A stretch of 64,000 nucleotides of DNA from Streptomyces koelreuteriae (lineage in GTDB: Bacteria > Actinomycetota > Actinomycetes > Streptomycetales > Streptomycetaceae): contig NZ_CP075896.1 of the NCBI RefSeq assembly GCF_018604545.1, positions 8,535,514 to 8,599,513 on the forward strand. The letters are read 5' to 3'. Shown here in pieces: positions 9,149-18,704 of this stretch. Below the pieces are notes generated by a model that searched no databases, was not told the origin of the DNA, and saw only the letters and a list, made by a program, of their open reading frames with translations. The position numbers and the translations under genes are program-made. The first letter of the stretch is position 1. Each line of letters starts with the position of its first letter.

Positions 9149-9970
9149 GTGCTCACCCGCGCCCTGGGCCGGACGCCCCACTACGTCGTCGCCGGCTCCC
9201 TGGCCGTCATCTTCCTCTTTCCTCTGCTGTGGAACGCCTGGGCGTCGGTGAGCGGCCAGCCCGGCACCGCCCAGCAGTCCGGCTACGGCCTCGGCAACTA
9301 CCGGACACTGCTGGAGTACGACGCCGGCCTGTGGCGATACCTGCTCAACAGCACGGTCGTCTCGGCACTGACCGTCGCCCTGACCCTCGGGGTGTCCCTG
9401 CTGGGCGGCTATGCCTTCGCCCGCTTCGACTTCCCCGGCAAGAACCTGCTGTTCCTGCTGACCCTGGCCATCCTCATGGTCCCCTACGCCACCCTCCTCA
9501 TCCCGCTCTACGTCCTGCTGGGCCGGCTCCATCTGCAGAACTCGCTGATCGGGCTGAGCCTCGTCCTGGCGATGTTCCAACTGCCGTTCGCCACCTTCAT
9601 GATGCGGATCTCCTTCGAGGCGGTGCCCCGCGAACTGGAGGAGTCGGCCCTCGTCGACGGCTGCGGCACCGCGGGCGCCCTGCGCCGGGTGCTTCTGCCC
9701 GCGGTGCGGCCGGGGCTGATCACCGTGGGACTGTTCGCGTTCCTCGCCGCCTGGAACGACTTCATCGCACCCCTGATCCTCATCTCCGACAGCGAGAAGG
9801 CACCGCTGCCCCTGGCCGTCGCGAACCTGCGCCAGCAGAGCATGGGCGCCGTCGACTACGGCGCCACCGAGGCGGGCGTGGTGGTCCTGGCCGTGCCCTG
9901 TCTGCTGCTCTTCCTGCTGCTGCAACGGCACTACATCAGGGGCTTCATGTCCGGCGCCCTCAAGGGCTGA
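9149..9970 (+). CDS. ABC sugar transporter permease (MalG-type)
   Basis: This ~273-residue membrane protein has six predicted helices and an EAA motif (EESALVDGCGTAGALRRVLL), partner of the upstream permease. Two starts are possible. ATG 9131 lacks a ribosome site, while GTG 9149 lies 8 bases after AGAAGGG at 9134-9140, so GTG is preferred; the proteins differ by six residues. The GH127 gene begins 77 bases downstream. That gap contains a short 9-bp direct repeat (CAGACGGAC) but no clear terminator, so the genes are probably cotranscribed. Confidence 0.92.
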   Translation: MLTRALGRTPHYVVAGSLAVIFLFPLLWNAWASVSGQPGTAQQSGYGLGNYRTLLEYDAGLWRYLLNSTVVSALTVALTLGVSLLGGYAFARFDFPGKNLLFLLTLAILMVPYATLLIPLYVLLGRLHLQNSLIGLSLVLAMFQLPFATFMMRISFEAVPRELEESALVDGCGTAGALRRVLLPAVRPGLITVGLFAFLAAWNDFIAPLILISDSEKAPLPLAVANLRQQSMGAVDYGATEAGVVVLAVPCLLLFLLLQRHYIRGFMSGALKG

Positions 9971-10046
9971 GCCACCGCAGAGCCCTTTCGACAGACCAGA
10001 CGGACCAGACGGACCACCGGAAGGACGTGGACGAAGGCATGGACTG

Positions 10047-11981
10047 GTGACGGAGAACACGGCACGCCCGCTCGTGCTGCCGGTGGCGCCGACCCGGGGC
10101 CGGCTGCGCCCGCTCGGCCTGGACGAGGTCCGGATCACCGGCGGCTTCTGGGCCCGGCGCCGCCACATCAACGCGACCGCGACGCTCGGCCACTGCCGCG
10201 ACTGGATGGAACGCGAGGGCTGGACCGGCAACTTCCGGGCCGCCGCCGAGGGCCGGATCCACACCGACCGGCGCGGCCGGGAGTTCGCCGACTCCGAGAT
10301 CTACAAGCTCCTGGAGGCCATGGCCTGGGCGGGTCCTTCGTACGACGGGGACGTCGCCGCGCTCACCGATGTCATCGCCCCCGCCCAGCACCCGGACGGC
10401 TATCTGAACACCGCCTTCGGCCACCCTGGCCAGCAGCCCCGCTACAGCGACCTCGAATGGGGCCACGAACTCTACTGCCATGGGCACCTCATCCAGGCGG
10501 GTGTGGCCCAGGCCCGCGCCCGGGGCGAGGGCGAGCTGACGAAGATCGCCCGGCGGGCCGCCGATCACCTCTGCACAGCCTTCGGACCGGGCGGCAACCA
10601 GGGCGTCTGCGGGCACCCGGAGATCGAGACGGCCCTGGTGGAACTCGCCAGGCTCACAGGGGAGCAGCGCTACCTCGACCAGGCCGCCCTGTTCCTCGAC
10701 CGGCGCGGCCACGGCCGTCTGGCCGACATCGAGTTCGGCCGCGCCTACTTCCAGGACGACCTGCCCGTACGCCGGGCCACCGCCCTGCGCGGCCACGCCG
10801 TGCGCGCCCTCTACCTCGCGGCCGGGGCGGTCGACGTGGCCGTGGAGACCGGGGACGACGAGCTGCTCGCCGCCGTCGTACGGCAGTGGGAGGCGACGGT
10901 CGCCCGGCGGACCTATCTGACCGGCGGGATGGGCTCGCACCACCGTGACGAGGCCTTCGGCGACGACTTCGTGCTGCCACCGGACCGCGCCTACTCGGAG
11001 ACCTGCGCCGGTGTCGCCTCCGTGATGCTCGCCTGGCGGCTGCTGCTGGCCACCGGCGAGCCGCGCTTCGCCGACCTGGCCGAACGGACCCTGTTCAACG
11101 TGATCGCCGCCTCCCCGTCCGAGGACGGCCGGTCTTTCTTCTACGCCAACACCCTGCACCGCCGTCACCGGGGCACCGTGCCCCCGGCGGACCGCGTCAG
11201 CCCGCGCGCCGACTCGGGCCTGCGCGCCCCCTGGTTCGCGGTGTCGTGCTGCCCGACCAACGTGGCGCGCACCCTCGCCCAGCTCCCGGCGTACCTGGCG
11301 ACGGCGGACGACGACGGCCTGCAACTGCACCAGTACGCCGACGCGGAACTCGCCACCTCCCTGGGCGACGGCCAGGGCGTGGCGCTGCGGGTCCGTACCG
11401 ACTACCCGTCCGACGGGACCGTGGCCGTGCGGATCAGCCGCTCCCCGGCCCGCCCCTGGACCCTGTCCCTGCGCGTCCCCGCGTGGACGGCCGGGGAGAC
11501 GGCCTCGCTGGTCGACCCGGACGGCAATCGCCGTACGGTCGCAACGGGCACGGTGCAGCTCACCCGCGTCTTCCGCCCCGGCGACGAGATACGCCTCGAA
11601 CTGCCCGTCACCCCGCGCTGGATCCGTTCCGACTCCCGCATCGACGCGACACGCGGCACGGTGGCCGTCCAACGCGGCCCCCTCGTCTACTGCGCCGAAT
11701 CCACCGACCTACCGGACGGACACGACGTCGACGCGCTCCGCGTGGACCCGTCCGCCGCACCGGAGGACGGGCCGGACGGCACGGTCCTCGCGCCCGGTGA
11801 ACTCGCCGAACCACATGACACCGCCTGGCCGTACCGGCCGGTGGACGAAGCCACCGCACCCACGGCCGACCCCGAGGCGATCAGCCTCGTCCCCTACCAC
11901 TCCTGGGCGAACCGCGGCCCCTCGACCATGCGCGTCTGGCTGCCGACGACCCCGCCCCCGACAACGCCCACCGAGAGGTAG
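10047..11981 (+). CDS. GH127 beta-L-arabinofuranosidase, cytoplasmic
   Basis: This 644-residue protein without a signal peptide matches the length and layout of Bifidobacterium HypBA1 (GH127, beta-1,2-arabinobiose hydrolase): an (alpha/alpha)6 barrel followed by beta domains. The catalytic apparatus is readable. Glu302 (HHRDEAFG) is in the acid/base position. Glu318 and Cys320 (YSETC) with Cys401 and Cys402 (SCCPTN) form the Zn-Cys3-Glu site, in which the second cysteine of the CC pair is the nucleophile in HypBA1. The spacing from Glu302 to Glu318 is the same 16 residues as in HypBA1. It probably hydrolyses imported beta-L-arabinofuranosides. The start is GTG 10047; the stop is two bases before the next gene. 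Confidence 0.93.
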   Translation: MTENTARPLVLPVAPTRGRLRPLGLDEVRITGGFWARRRHINATATLGHCRDWMEREGWTGNFRAAAEGRIHTDRRGREFADSEIYKLLEAMAWAGPSYDGDVAALTDVIAPAQHPDGYLNTAFGHPGQQPRYSDLEWGHELYCHGHLIQAGVAQARARGEGELTKIARRAADHLCTAFGPGGNQGVCGHPEIETALVELARLTGEQRYLDQAALFLDRRGHGRLADIEFGRAYFQDDLPVRRATALRGHAVRALYLAAGAVDVAVETGDDELLAAVVRQWEATVARRTYLTGGMGSHHRDEAFGDDFVLPPDRAYSETCAGVASVMLAWRLLLATGEPRFADLAERTLFNVIAASPSEDGRSFFYANTLHRRHRGTVPPADRVSPRADSGLRAPWFAVSCCPTNVARTLAQLPAYLATADDDGLQLHQYADAELATSLGDGQGVALRVRTDYPSDGTVAVRISRSPARPWTLSLRVPAWTAGETASLVDPDGNRRTVATGTVQLTRVFRPGDEIRLELPVTPRWIRSDSRIDATRGTVAVQRGPLVYCAESTDLPDGHDVDALRVDPSAAPEDGPDGTVLAPGELAEPHDTAWPYRPVDEATAPTADPEAISLVPYHSWANRGPSTMRVWLPTTPPPTTPTER

Positions 11982-11983
11982 CC

Positions 11984-14900
11984 GTGCCCGCACAGCGAAG
12001 ACGACACCGCCGCGGCATCCTGGCCGGGGCGCTGACCCTGGGACTGCTGGCCCCGCTCGCCGCCACCGCCCCGGCAGCGGCGGACAACGCGGCGATCGGC
12101 TACCCGGTCTACTCCGGATCCGACCGCCCCGTTCCCACGCTCCCGGCCGGCTTCACCGTCCACCGCACTCTGCGCGCCCAGTACGAGGCCGACCGCGAGG
12201 CCGGGGACGGCACCGACTTCTGGATGGACCGCATGCTGGCCCGCAAGGGCGAGGACCCGGCGGGGGACTGGCTGTTCACCCGGGGACGCGCCCTGTTCAT
12301 GAAGGAACACACACCGTCCCAGCTGGGCTTCGCCGGCAAGGTCGCCTATTGGGAGAGCATCGACAACCGGTCCGCGTACACCATCACCCTGAACGTCGAC
12401 GGCGAGAACCTCACCCTCCGGGAGAACACCGGCGCCCGCACCCAGACCCCCAGCTACTGGCGCAGCGAGTTCACCCACGAGGCCACCGGCCTGAAGGTGA
12501 CACAGACCAAGTTCATCACCGAAGCGAACACCGCCGTCACGAACCTGGCCCTCACCAACACCGGCGCCGAGCGTCGTGAGGTCCGGCTGCGCGCCACCTC
12601 CCCGTACACCACGACCATCGAGGGCCGTGAGCTCACCGGAGCGGTGCCCGCGAAGAACAACCTCACGACCGTCTTCCCCCGCCTCAGCGGCGATGGCTTC
12701 ACCGCCGAGGGCGAGTCGCTGACCCGCACGCTGACCCTGCCGGCCGGACGCACCCTCACCACCAAGGTCCAACTCGGCTTCGTCACCGAGGAGATCACCG
12801 ACTCCCGCCCGGAGTACGACTCCCTGCGCACCGCGTCCCCGGCCACCGCCTTCCGTCGGCACGTCCAGAGGTACAACCGTTGGTGGGCCGAGAACCTGCC
12901 CTACCTCGACGTCCCCGACGACAACATCGAGAAGACGCTGTACTACCGCTGGTGGCTGCTGCGCTACAACTACCTCGACGCCGACATCCCGGGCAGCGAC
13001 TACCAGTTCCCCACCTCCATGGAGGGCGTCCTCGGCTACAACAACGCCATCGCCCTCACGGTCGGCATGTTCGTCGACGACCTCAAGTACCTGCGCGACC
13101 CGAGCTACTCGTACGGCCCGTGGGTGTCGGCCGGTGAGGTCTCGAAGAACGGCAAGTACACCGACAACCCGGGCGACCCGGAGAACTGGTCCAACAGCTA
13201 CACCCAGTACATCTCCGAGGCGGCCTGGCGCTCCTACCAGGTGCACGGCGGCCCCGACGGCATCGTGCGCAACCTCGCCCGGTACGCGGAGAAGGACGTC
13301 CGGGGCCAGCTCGAGAACTACGACGAGGACGGCAACGGGCTGATCGAGTACGACTGGGGCGCGATGACCGGCAACGACGCCGACGCGGTCTCCTTCGACT
13401 GGAAGCCCGGCAACCTGGACCGCGCCGAATCCGCCTACGTCTACAGCAACGCGACGGCGGCCGCCCGCGCCTACGACCTGCTCGGCGAGAAGGCGAAGGC
13501 CGAGGAGATGCGCGGGACGGCGAACCGGGTGAAGAAGGCGGTCCTTGACCACCTCTGGGACCCGAAGGACAAACTGCTCAAGCACCGGCACGTCGCCAGC
13601 GACACCCTCGTGCCCTGGAAGGAGATCAACAACTACTACCCGTACAGCGTGGGCCTGATGCCCACGCCGCAAGAGGACCCGCAGTACCTGGAGGCGCTGC
13701 GGCTGTGGGCGGACGCGAAGCAGTACCCCGTCTTCCCTTTCTTCACGGCCAACCAGGCCGACAAGGCGGAGGCGGCGGAGCAGGGCCACCCCGGGAGCAA
13801 CAACTTCTCCGTCATCAACTCCACGGTCACCTTCCGCTTCCTCTCCTCGGTGCTGCGGAAGTACCCCAGCAAGTACATCGACCGCACCTGGTACAAGAAG
13901 CTGCTGTCCTGGAACGCCTGGGCCCACTACATCGACGGCGACAACCGGTATCCCGACCAGAACGAGTTCTGGTCCGACGGCCGTGCCGACCCGCAGAAGA
14001 TCGGCTACCGCTCCTGGATCCACCACACCGTCCTCGGCACCACCAACTGGACCGTCATCGAGGACGCGATGGGGTTCAGGCCGCGCGCCGACCGGAAGAT
14101 CGAGCTGTGGCCGATCGACGTCGACTGGCCGCACTTCGCGGTCACCGACATCAACTACCGGGGCACGGACGCGGCCGTCCTGTGGGACGAACCCGGCGAC
14201 GGGAAACGCCCGTACGGCAAGCGGGTCCCCGAGGGGTACTCCCTCTACCTCGACGGGAAGCTCGCCTTCACTGCCGACCGCCTCACCCACCTCGTCTACG
14301 ACCCCACGACCCGCAAGGTCACCTTCCCCGACGGTGGCGGAGCCAAGGTGAGGACCACCGGCCTGCGCACGCATGTCGCCGAGCCGCAGGACGTGACCTA
14401 CGGCCCGAAGGAGCGCGTCACCGACCTGTTCGCCAAGGCAGGCCGGGACCTCACGGGCAAAGCCGGGAACAACCTCGCTGCCGGGGCCACCGCCCGCGCC
14501 TCCCACGAGGCCGAGGGCCGGGGCATCGCCGGCGCCGTCGACGGCTTCACCGTCAACGAGCCCTCCTGGGGCGCCCGCGGCTCCGGCAACGCCGAGGACT
14601 GGTACGAGATCGACTTCGGCCGCACCCGCACGGTCGACGACGTCCGGCTGCACTTCTCCAGCGACAAGAAGCCCGGCGGATACGCCGAACCGGCCCTCTA
14701 CACCGTGCAGCACCAGGACCGGTCGGGCCAGTGGAAGGACGTGGCCCGGCCCGCCAAGTCCCCGGCCTACCCGCGCGCCAACCTCAACCGGGTGCGCTTC
14801 CAGGAGGTGACCACGGCCAAGCTGCGCGTCCTCATGCGCCACCGCGACGGCCACACCAGCGGCCTGAAGGAGATCCAGGCCTACGACACCGGCGGGCGAC

Positions 14901-16153
14901 CGCCGACGGCCCGCAACCGGCCTCCCTACGTCGAGGCCTGGCGGGACCCGACGTACACCCGGCCGGGCCAGGTCAGGCTCACGGGCATCACCGAGGACGA
15001 CGGACTGCCGAAGAGGGAACTCTCCGCCTCCTGGAAGACGGCCGAAGCCCCCGACGGCGGCACCGTCATCTTCGACGACCCCCGAACCCCCACCACTGTC
15101 GCCCGGTTCACCAAGGCAGGCACCTACACCCTCGAACTGACCGCCACCGACGGGGCGTTGACGTCGTCGAAACGGGTCGTGGTGAAGGTCGAGGAGCTCG
15201 GTGACGGCCGGGTGAACCTGGCACCGTCCGCGACCCCCACCGCGTCCTACACCTCCGGCTGGGAGTCGGTGGCCGCGATCAACGACGGCCGCGAACCGGC
15301 CTCGTCGTCCGACGCCCCGCGCTGGGGTAGCTGGCCCCAGAAGGACACCCAGTGGATCCAGTACACCTGGGAGGACCCGGTCCGCGTGGACGGCTCGGAC
15401 CTGTACTTCTTCCGCGACGCGCAGCCGGGCGCGGCCGACGGGGTGGGCGTGCCGGCCTCCTGGGTCATCGAGTACCGCGACGGCGACACCTGGCGCGAGG
15501 TCCCCGCCCCCAGCGGCTACGGCACCGCAGAGAACCGCTACAACCGGACCACGTTCACCCCGGTCACCACCACCGCACTGCGGGCTAAGCTCACCGGCCA
15601 CCCGAATCTCGCCCTCGGCGTCCAGGAGTGGAAGGTCTACGCCGAGGCACCGGAGTCGGTGCGCGAGACCCACATCCCCACCCTCCGTGGCACCGTCCCC
15701 GAGCTGCCCGATCAGGTCACGCTCGTATACGCCGACGGCTCCACGGCCCGCTCACCCGTGGCCTGGCCCGCCCTGACCGAGGACCAGGTCGCCGAGGGCG
15801 GCACCAGCGTCACGGTCACCGGCCTCGCCGACCGCACCGCCCAGCCGGTCACCGCCACCGTGTGGGTACGGCACACCGACGCGGTCGAGATCACCAGCGT
15901 CGCCGAGGAGCGCCTCACCACCCGTCCCGGCAGGGCCCCGACGCTCCCCGCCACGGTGGTCGCCACCTACAACGACGGCTCCAGGGACAGCCGGACACGA
16001 GTGACCTGGGACCCGGTCGATCCGGACCAGTACGCCGGGCCCGGAACCTTCGAGGTCAGGGGAACCGTGCCGGACACCTCGCACCGCGCCACGGCCACGA
16101 TCACCGTGACACCCCCGCGCGACCCGGGTGGGACGTCTCCCGCCCGCCGATGA
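11984..16153 (+). CDS. Secreted multidomain six-hairpin glycoside hydrolase with discoidin, PKD-like and Ig-like modules
   Basis: This 1389-residue exported protein starts at GTG 11984, with GAGAGGTAG as ribosome site inside the upstream stop. An Arg-rich n-region, a hydrophobic helix and an APAAA cleavage site end near residue 34. Residues ~40-270 look like a beta-sandwich, and ~275-770 like an (alpha/alpha)6 catalytic barrel rich in Trp/Tyr (YYRWWLLRYNYLDADIPG, WNAWAHYIDGDNRYPDQNEF). An F5/8-type (discoidin) module follows at ~828-968, a PKD-like domain at ~970-1070, a second discoidin at ~1076-1222, and two group-4 bacterial Ig-like repeats at ~1222-1389. It lies between two GH127-type enzymes, as GH121 beta-L-arabinobiosidase HypBA2 lies next to HypBA1 in Bifidobacterium. 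A GH121-like role is therefore proposed, but the family cannot be fixed by eye. Confidence 0.8.
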   Translation: MPAQRRRHRRGILAGALTLGLLAPLAATAPAAADNAAIGYPVYSGSDRPVPTLPAGFTVHRTLRAQYEADREAGDGTDFWMDRMLARKGEDPAGDWLFTRGRALFMKEHTPSQLGFAGKVAYWESIDNRSAYTITLNVDGENLTLRENTGARTQTPSYWRSEFTHEATGLKVTQTKFITEANTAVTNLALTNTGAERREVRLRATSPYTTTIEGRELTGAVPAKNNLTTVFPRLSGDGFTAEGESLTRTLTLPAGRTLTTKVQLGFVTEEITDSRPEYDSLRTASPATAFRRHVQRYNRWWAENLPYLDVPDDNIEKTLYYRWWLLRYNYLDADIPGSDYQFPTSMEGVLGYNNAIALTVGMFVDDLKYLRDPSYSYGPWVSAGEVSKNGKYTDNPGDPENWSNSYTQYISEAAWRSYQVHGGPDGIVRNLARYAEKDVRGQLENYDEDGNGLIEYDWGAMTGNDADAVSFDWKPGNLDRAESAYVYSNATAAARAYDLLGEKAKAEEMRGTANRVKKAVLDHLWDPKDKLLKHRHVASDTLVPWKEINNYYPYSVGLMPTPQEDPQYLEALRLWADAKQYPVFPFFTANQADKAEAAEQGHPGSNNFSVINSTVTFRFLSSVLRKYPSKYIDRTWYKKLLSWNAWAHYIDGDNRYPDQNEFWSDGRADPQKIGYRSWIHHTVLGTTNWTVIEDAMGFRPRADRKIELWPIDVDWPHFAVTDINYRGTDAAVLWDEPGDGKRPYGKRVPEGYSLYLDGKLAFTADRLTHLVYDPTTRKVTFPDGGGAKVRTTGLRTHVAEPQDVTYGPKERVTDLFAKAGRDLTGKAGNNLAAGATARASHEAEGRGIAGAVDGFTVNEPSWGARGSGNAEDWYEIDFGRTRTVDDVRLHFSSDKKPGGYAEPALYTVQHQDRSGQWKDVARPAKSPAYPRANLNRVRFQEVTTAKLRVLMRHRDGHTSGLKEIQAYDTGGRPPTARNRPPYVEAWRDPTYTRPGQVRLTGITEDDGLPKRELSASWKTAEAPDGGTVIFDDPRTPTTVARFTKAGTYTLELTATDGALTSSKRVVVKVEELGDGRVNLAPSATPTASYTSGWESVAAINDGREPASSSDAPRWGSWPQKDTQWIQYTWEDPVRVDGSDLYFFRDAQPGAADGVGVPASWVIEYRDGDTWREVPAPSGYGTAENRYNRTTFTPVTTTALRAKLTGHPNLALGVQEWKVYAEAPESVRETHIPTLRGTVPELPDQVTLVYADGSTARSPVAWPALTEDQVAEGGTSVTVTGLADRTAQPVTATVWVRHTDAVEITSVAEERLTTRPGRAPTLPATVVATYNDGSRDSRTRVTWDPVDPDQYAGPGTFEVRGTVPDTSHRATATITVTPPRDPGGTSPARR

Positions 16154-16194
16154 CCCAGCCGACGACCGACGATCGACGACGATCGGAGTGCGCC

Positions 16195-18366
16195 ATGTCC
16201 CAGCCACCCACCCGCCGCCGCGTGCTGAGCCTGACCGCCGGCGCCGCGGCCACAGCGACCCCGCTCATCGCCTCCGGCCCACCGGCCCAAGCCGCACCCG
16301 CCGGGCCCACAACCGAGGCAGCCGAGGCAGCTGTCGTCGCGGGGAGAGCGCTGCCCGCCCAGCCGACCTGGGCGGTTCGGCCCTTCGGCCTGGACCAGGT
16401 CACCCTCGGCGGGGGCGTCTTCAAGGCCAAGCGCGACCTGATGCTCGACTACGCCCGCGCCTACCCGGCCGACCGCATCCTGGCCGTCTTCCGCGCCAAC
16501 GCCGGACTGGACACGCTCGGCGCACGGCCCCCGGGCGGCTGGGAGACCGCCGACGGAAACCTGCGCGGCCACTACGGCGGCCACTTCCTCACCCTCATCG
16601 CGCAGGCGTACGCCGACACCCGCGAGGCCGCTCTCAAGTCCAAGCTCGACTACCTGGTCACGGCCCTCGGCGAGTGCCAGCAGGCCCTCGCCGAACGCGG
16701 CGACCCGAAACCGAGCCACCCCGGCTACCTGGCCGCCTACCCGGAGACGCAGTTCATCCTCCTGGAGAGCTACACGACCTACCCCACCATCTGGGCGCCG
16801 TACTACACCTGCCACAAGATCATGCGCGGGCTCCTGGACGCGCACACCCTGGCCGGCCACCAGCAGGCGCTGACCATCGCCGCGAAGATGGGCGACTGGG
16901 TGCACAGCCGTCTGGGCCGGCTGCCGAAGGCGCAGCTGGAGCGCATGTGGTCGATCTACATCGCCGGTGAGTACGGCGGCATGAACGAGGTCATGACGGA
17001 CCTGTACGCCCTCACCGGACGGCCGGAACACCTCGCCGCCGCCCGCTGCTTCGACAACACCACACTGCTCAACGCCTGCGCGGAGAACCGGGACGTCCTG
17101 GAAGGCAAGCACGCCAACCAGCACATCCCGCAGTTCACCGGCTACCTCCGCCTGTTCGACCACACCGGCGAGGAGACCTACGCCGCCGCGGCCCGCAACT
17201 TCTGGGGCATGGTCCAGAGCTCCCGCACCTACGCCCTGGGCGGCACCGGCCAGGGCGAGATGTTCCGCGCCCGCGGCGCCATCGCGGCGACCCTCGACGA
17301 CAAGAACGCCGAGACCTGCGCCACGTACAACATGCTCAAACTGAGCCGGCAGCTCTACTTCCACGAGCCGGACCCCGCCTACATGGACTACTACGAGCGG
17401 GGCCTGACCAACCACATCCTCGCCTCCCGCCGGGACACCCCCAGCACCGACAGCCCCGAGGTCACCTACTTCGTGGGCATGGGCCCGGGCGTACGACGCG
17501 GATTCGGCAACACCGGCACCTGCTGCGGCGGCACCGGCATGGAGAACCACACCAAATACCAGGACTCGGTCTACTTCCGCTCCGCCGACGGCGACACCCT
17601 GTACGTCAACCTGTACCTGGCCTCCACCCTGCGCTGGCCGGAGCGCGGCCTCGTCATCGAGCAGACGAGCGACTACCCGGCCGAGGGCGTCCGCACCCTG
17701 ACCTTCCGCGAGGGCGGTGGCCGACTCGCCGTCAAACTGCGCATCCCGTCCTGGGCCACGACAGGCGTCACGGTCACGGTCAACGGAACCCCGCACCGGG
17801 CGAAGGCCGCGCCCGGCACCTACCTCACCCTGGACAGGGACTGGAGCCGAGGCGACCGCATCCGCGTCTCGACGCCCTACCGGCTGCACATCGAACGAGC
17901 CCTGGACGACCGGACCGTCCAAGCACTCTTCCACGGCCCGCTCCTCCTGACGGCCCAGAGCCCGGAGCAGCAGTTCCGCGCCTTCTCCTTCTACAAGGAC
18001 TTCACGCTCCGCGGCGACCTGGTCGACGCGATCAAACCCGCCTCCCGCCCCCTGCACTTCACCACCCACAACCTCACCCTCGCCCCCTTCCACCTGGGCA
18101 ACGACGCCCCCTACCACGCCTACTTCAAGCGCGCCGAACCCGTCATCGTGTTCGGCGCGGCCGACTCGGGCGTCCCCAACCGCGCCCGCCCCGACGGCCA
18201 GACCTTCCTCGACGTCCTGTGGCAACAGGCCCCCTTCCCGGCCTCCGCCCAGTTCGTACGCGCCGTACGCACCCTCGCGGACCGCTGGCTGTCCGAAAAC
18301 CTGCTCACCCGCGCCGAACGCGACCGCGTCATCACGGCAGCGAACAACGCGGACCTGAGACGCTGA
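16195..18366 (+). CDS. Tat-exported GH127/GH146-type beta-L-arabinofuranosidase
   Basis: This 723-residue enzyme starts at the ATG after ATCGGAGTG. The N terminus has a twin-arginine motif (TRRRVLSLTAGAAA) and an Ala-rich cleavage region near residue 35, so it is probably folded around its metal before export. The zinc/catalytic signature is intact: Glu373 and Cys375 (AETC) and Cys443-Cys444 (TCCGGTGMENHTKY), with Glu355 (GQGEMF) a candidate acid/base. The CCGGTGMENH version resembles GH146 more than GH127. It would trim beta-L-arabinofuranose outside the cell, complementing the intracellular GH127. It follows the large hydrolase by 41 bases and ends with a hairpin. Confidence 0.9.
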   Translation: MSQPPTRRRVLSLTAGAAATATPLIASGPPAQAAPAGPTTEAAEAAVVAGRALPAQPTWAVRPFGLDQVTLGGGVFKAKRDLMLDYARAYPADRILAVFRANAGLDTLGARPPGGWETADGNLRGHYGGHFLTLIAQAYADTREAALKSKLDYLVTALGECQQALAERGDPKPSHPGYLAAYPETQFILLESYTTYPTIWAPYYTCHKIMRGLLDAHTLAGHQQALTIAAKMGDWVHSRLGRLPKAQLERMWSIYIAGEYGGMNEVMTDLYALTGRPEHLAAARCFDNTTLLNACAENRDVLEGKHANQHIPQFTGYLRLFDHTGEETYAAAARNFWGMVQSSRTYALGGTGQGEMFRARGAIAATLDDKNAETCATYNMLKLSRQLYFHEPDPAYMDYYERGLTNHILASRRDTPSTDSPEVTYFVGMGPGVRRGFGNTGTCCGGTGMENHTKYQDSVYFRSADGDTLYVNLYLASTLRWPERGLVIEQTSDYPAEGVRTLTFREGGGRLAVKLRIPSWATTGVTVTVNGTPHRAKAAPGTYLTLDRDWSRGDRIRVSTPYRLHIERALDDRTVQALFHGPLLLTAQSPEQQFRAFSFYKDFTLRGDLVDAIKPASRPLHFTTHNLTLAPFHLGNDAPYHAYFKRAEPVIVFGAADSGVPNRARPDGQTFLDVLWQQAPFPASAQFVRAVRTLADRWLSENLLTRAERDRVITAANNADLRR

Positions 18367-18378
18367 ACGGCACCTCAC

Positions 18379-18409
18379 GCGGAGCGGACGACCGGAATAG
18401 CCGCTCCGC
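18379..18409 (+). terminator. Hairpin closing the arabinoside operon
   Basis: GCGGAGCGG (18379-18387) pairs with CCGCTCCGC (18401-18409) across a 13-base loop, 12 bases after the stop codon. Confidence 0.6.
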
Positions 18410-18441
18410 TCCAGAACGCTCCGAAATCGCCAAAGTCGGAC

Positions 18442-18465
18442 CGGAAGTCGTCTGGACCACTTCCG
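18442..18465. promoter_or_regulatory. Inverted repeat upstream of the MFS/PKS/NRPS operon
   Basis: CGGAAGT (18442-18448) and ACTTCCG (18459-18465) flank 10 bases. It sits ~240 bases before the MFS start, in a 338-base non-coding gap (18367-18704), and could be an operator. No convincing -35/-10 pair was found there, and the rest of the gap holds nothing recognisable. Confidence 0.35.
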
Positions 18466-18704
18466 AGTCTTGAACACGCCTGTCCGGATCTGCTTGGGTG
18501 ACGACTCAATGGCCGCCATCCGGTGGCCTATTGGGGGGAATGGTTCTGTGCTGGGCCGGCAGCGGGGCATGACAACGCCGTACGACGGGCGACCTCACCG
18601 GCCCCTTCCGTCCGCCTGGATCCCGCACCGCCGCTGAGCGGGCGGGCCAGGCGCTCCCGGTCTCACACCCTTCACACCCCTTGATGCAGACCTGAGGAAG
18701 GTGC

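Noticed and set aside
11894..15673. 1259-residue open frame antisense to the large secreted hydrolase
   Set aside because: It is a GC-bias shadow; the plus-strand frame has a signal peptide and recognisable domains. The antisense frame is Val/Gly/Arg low complexity.
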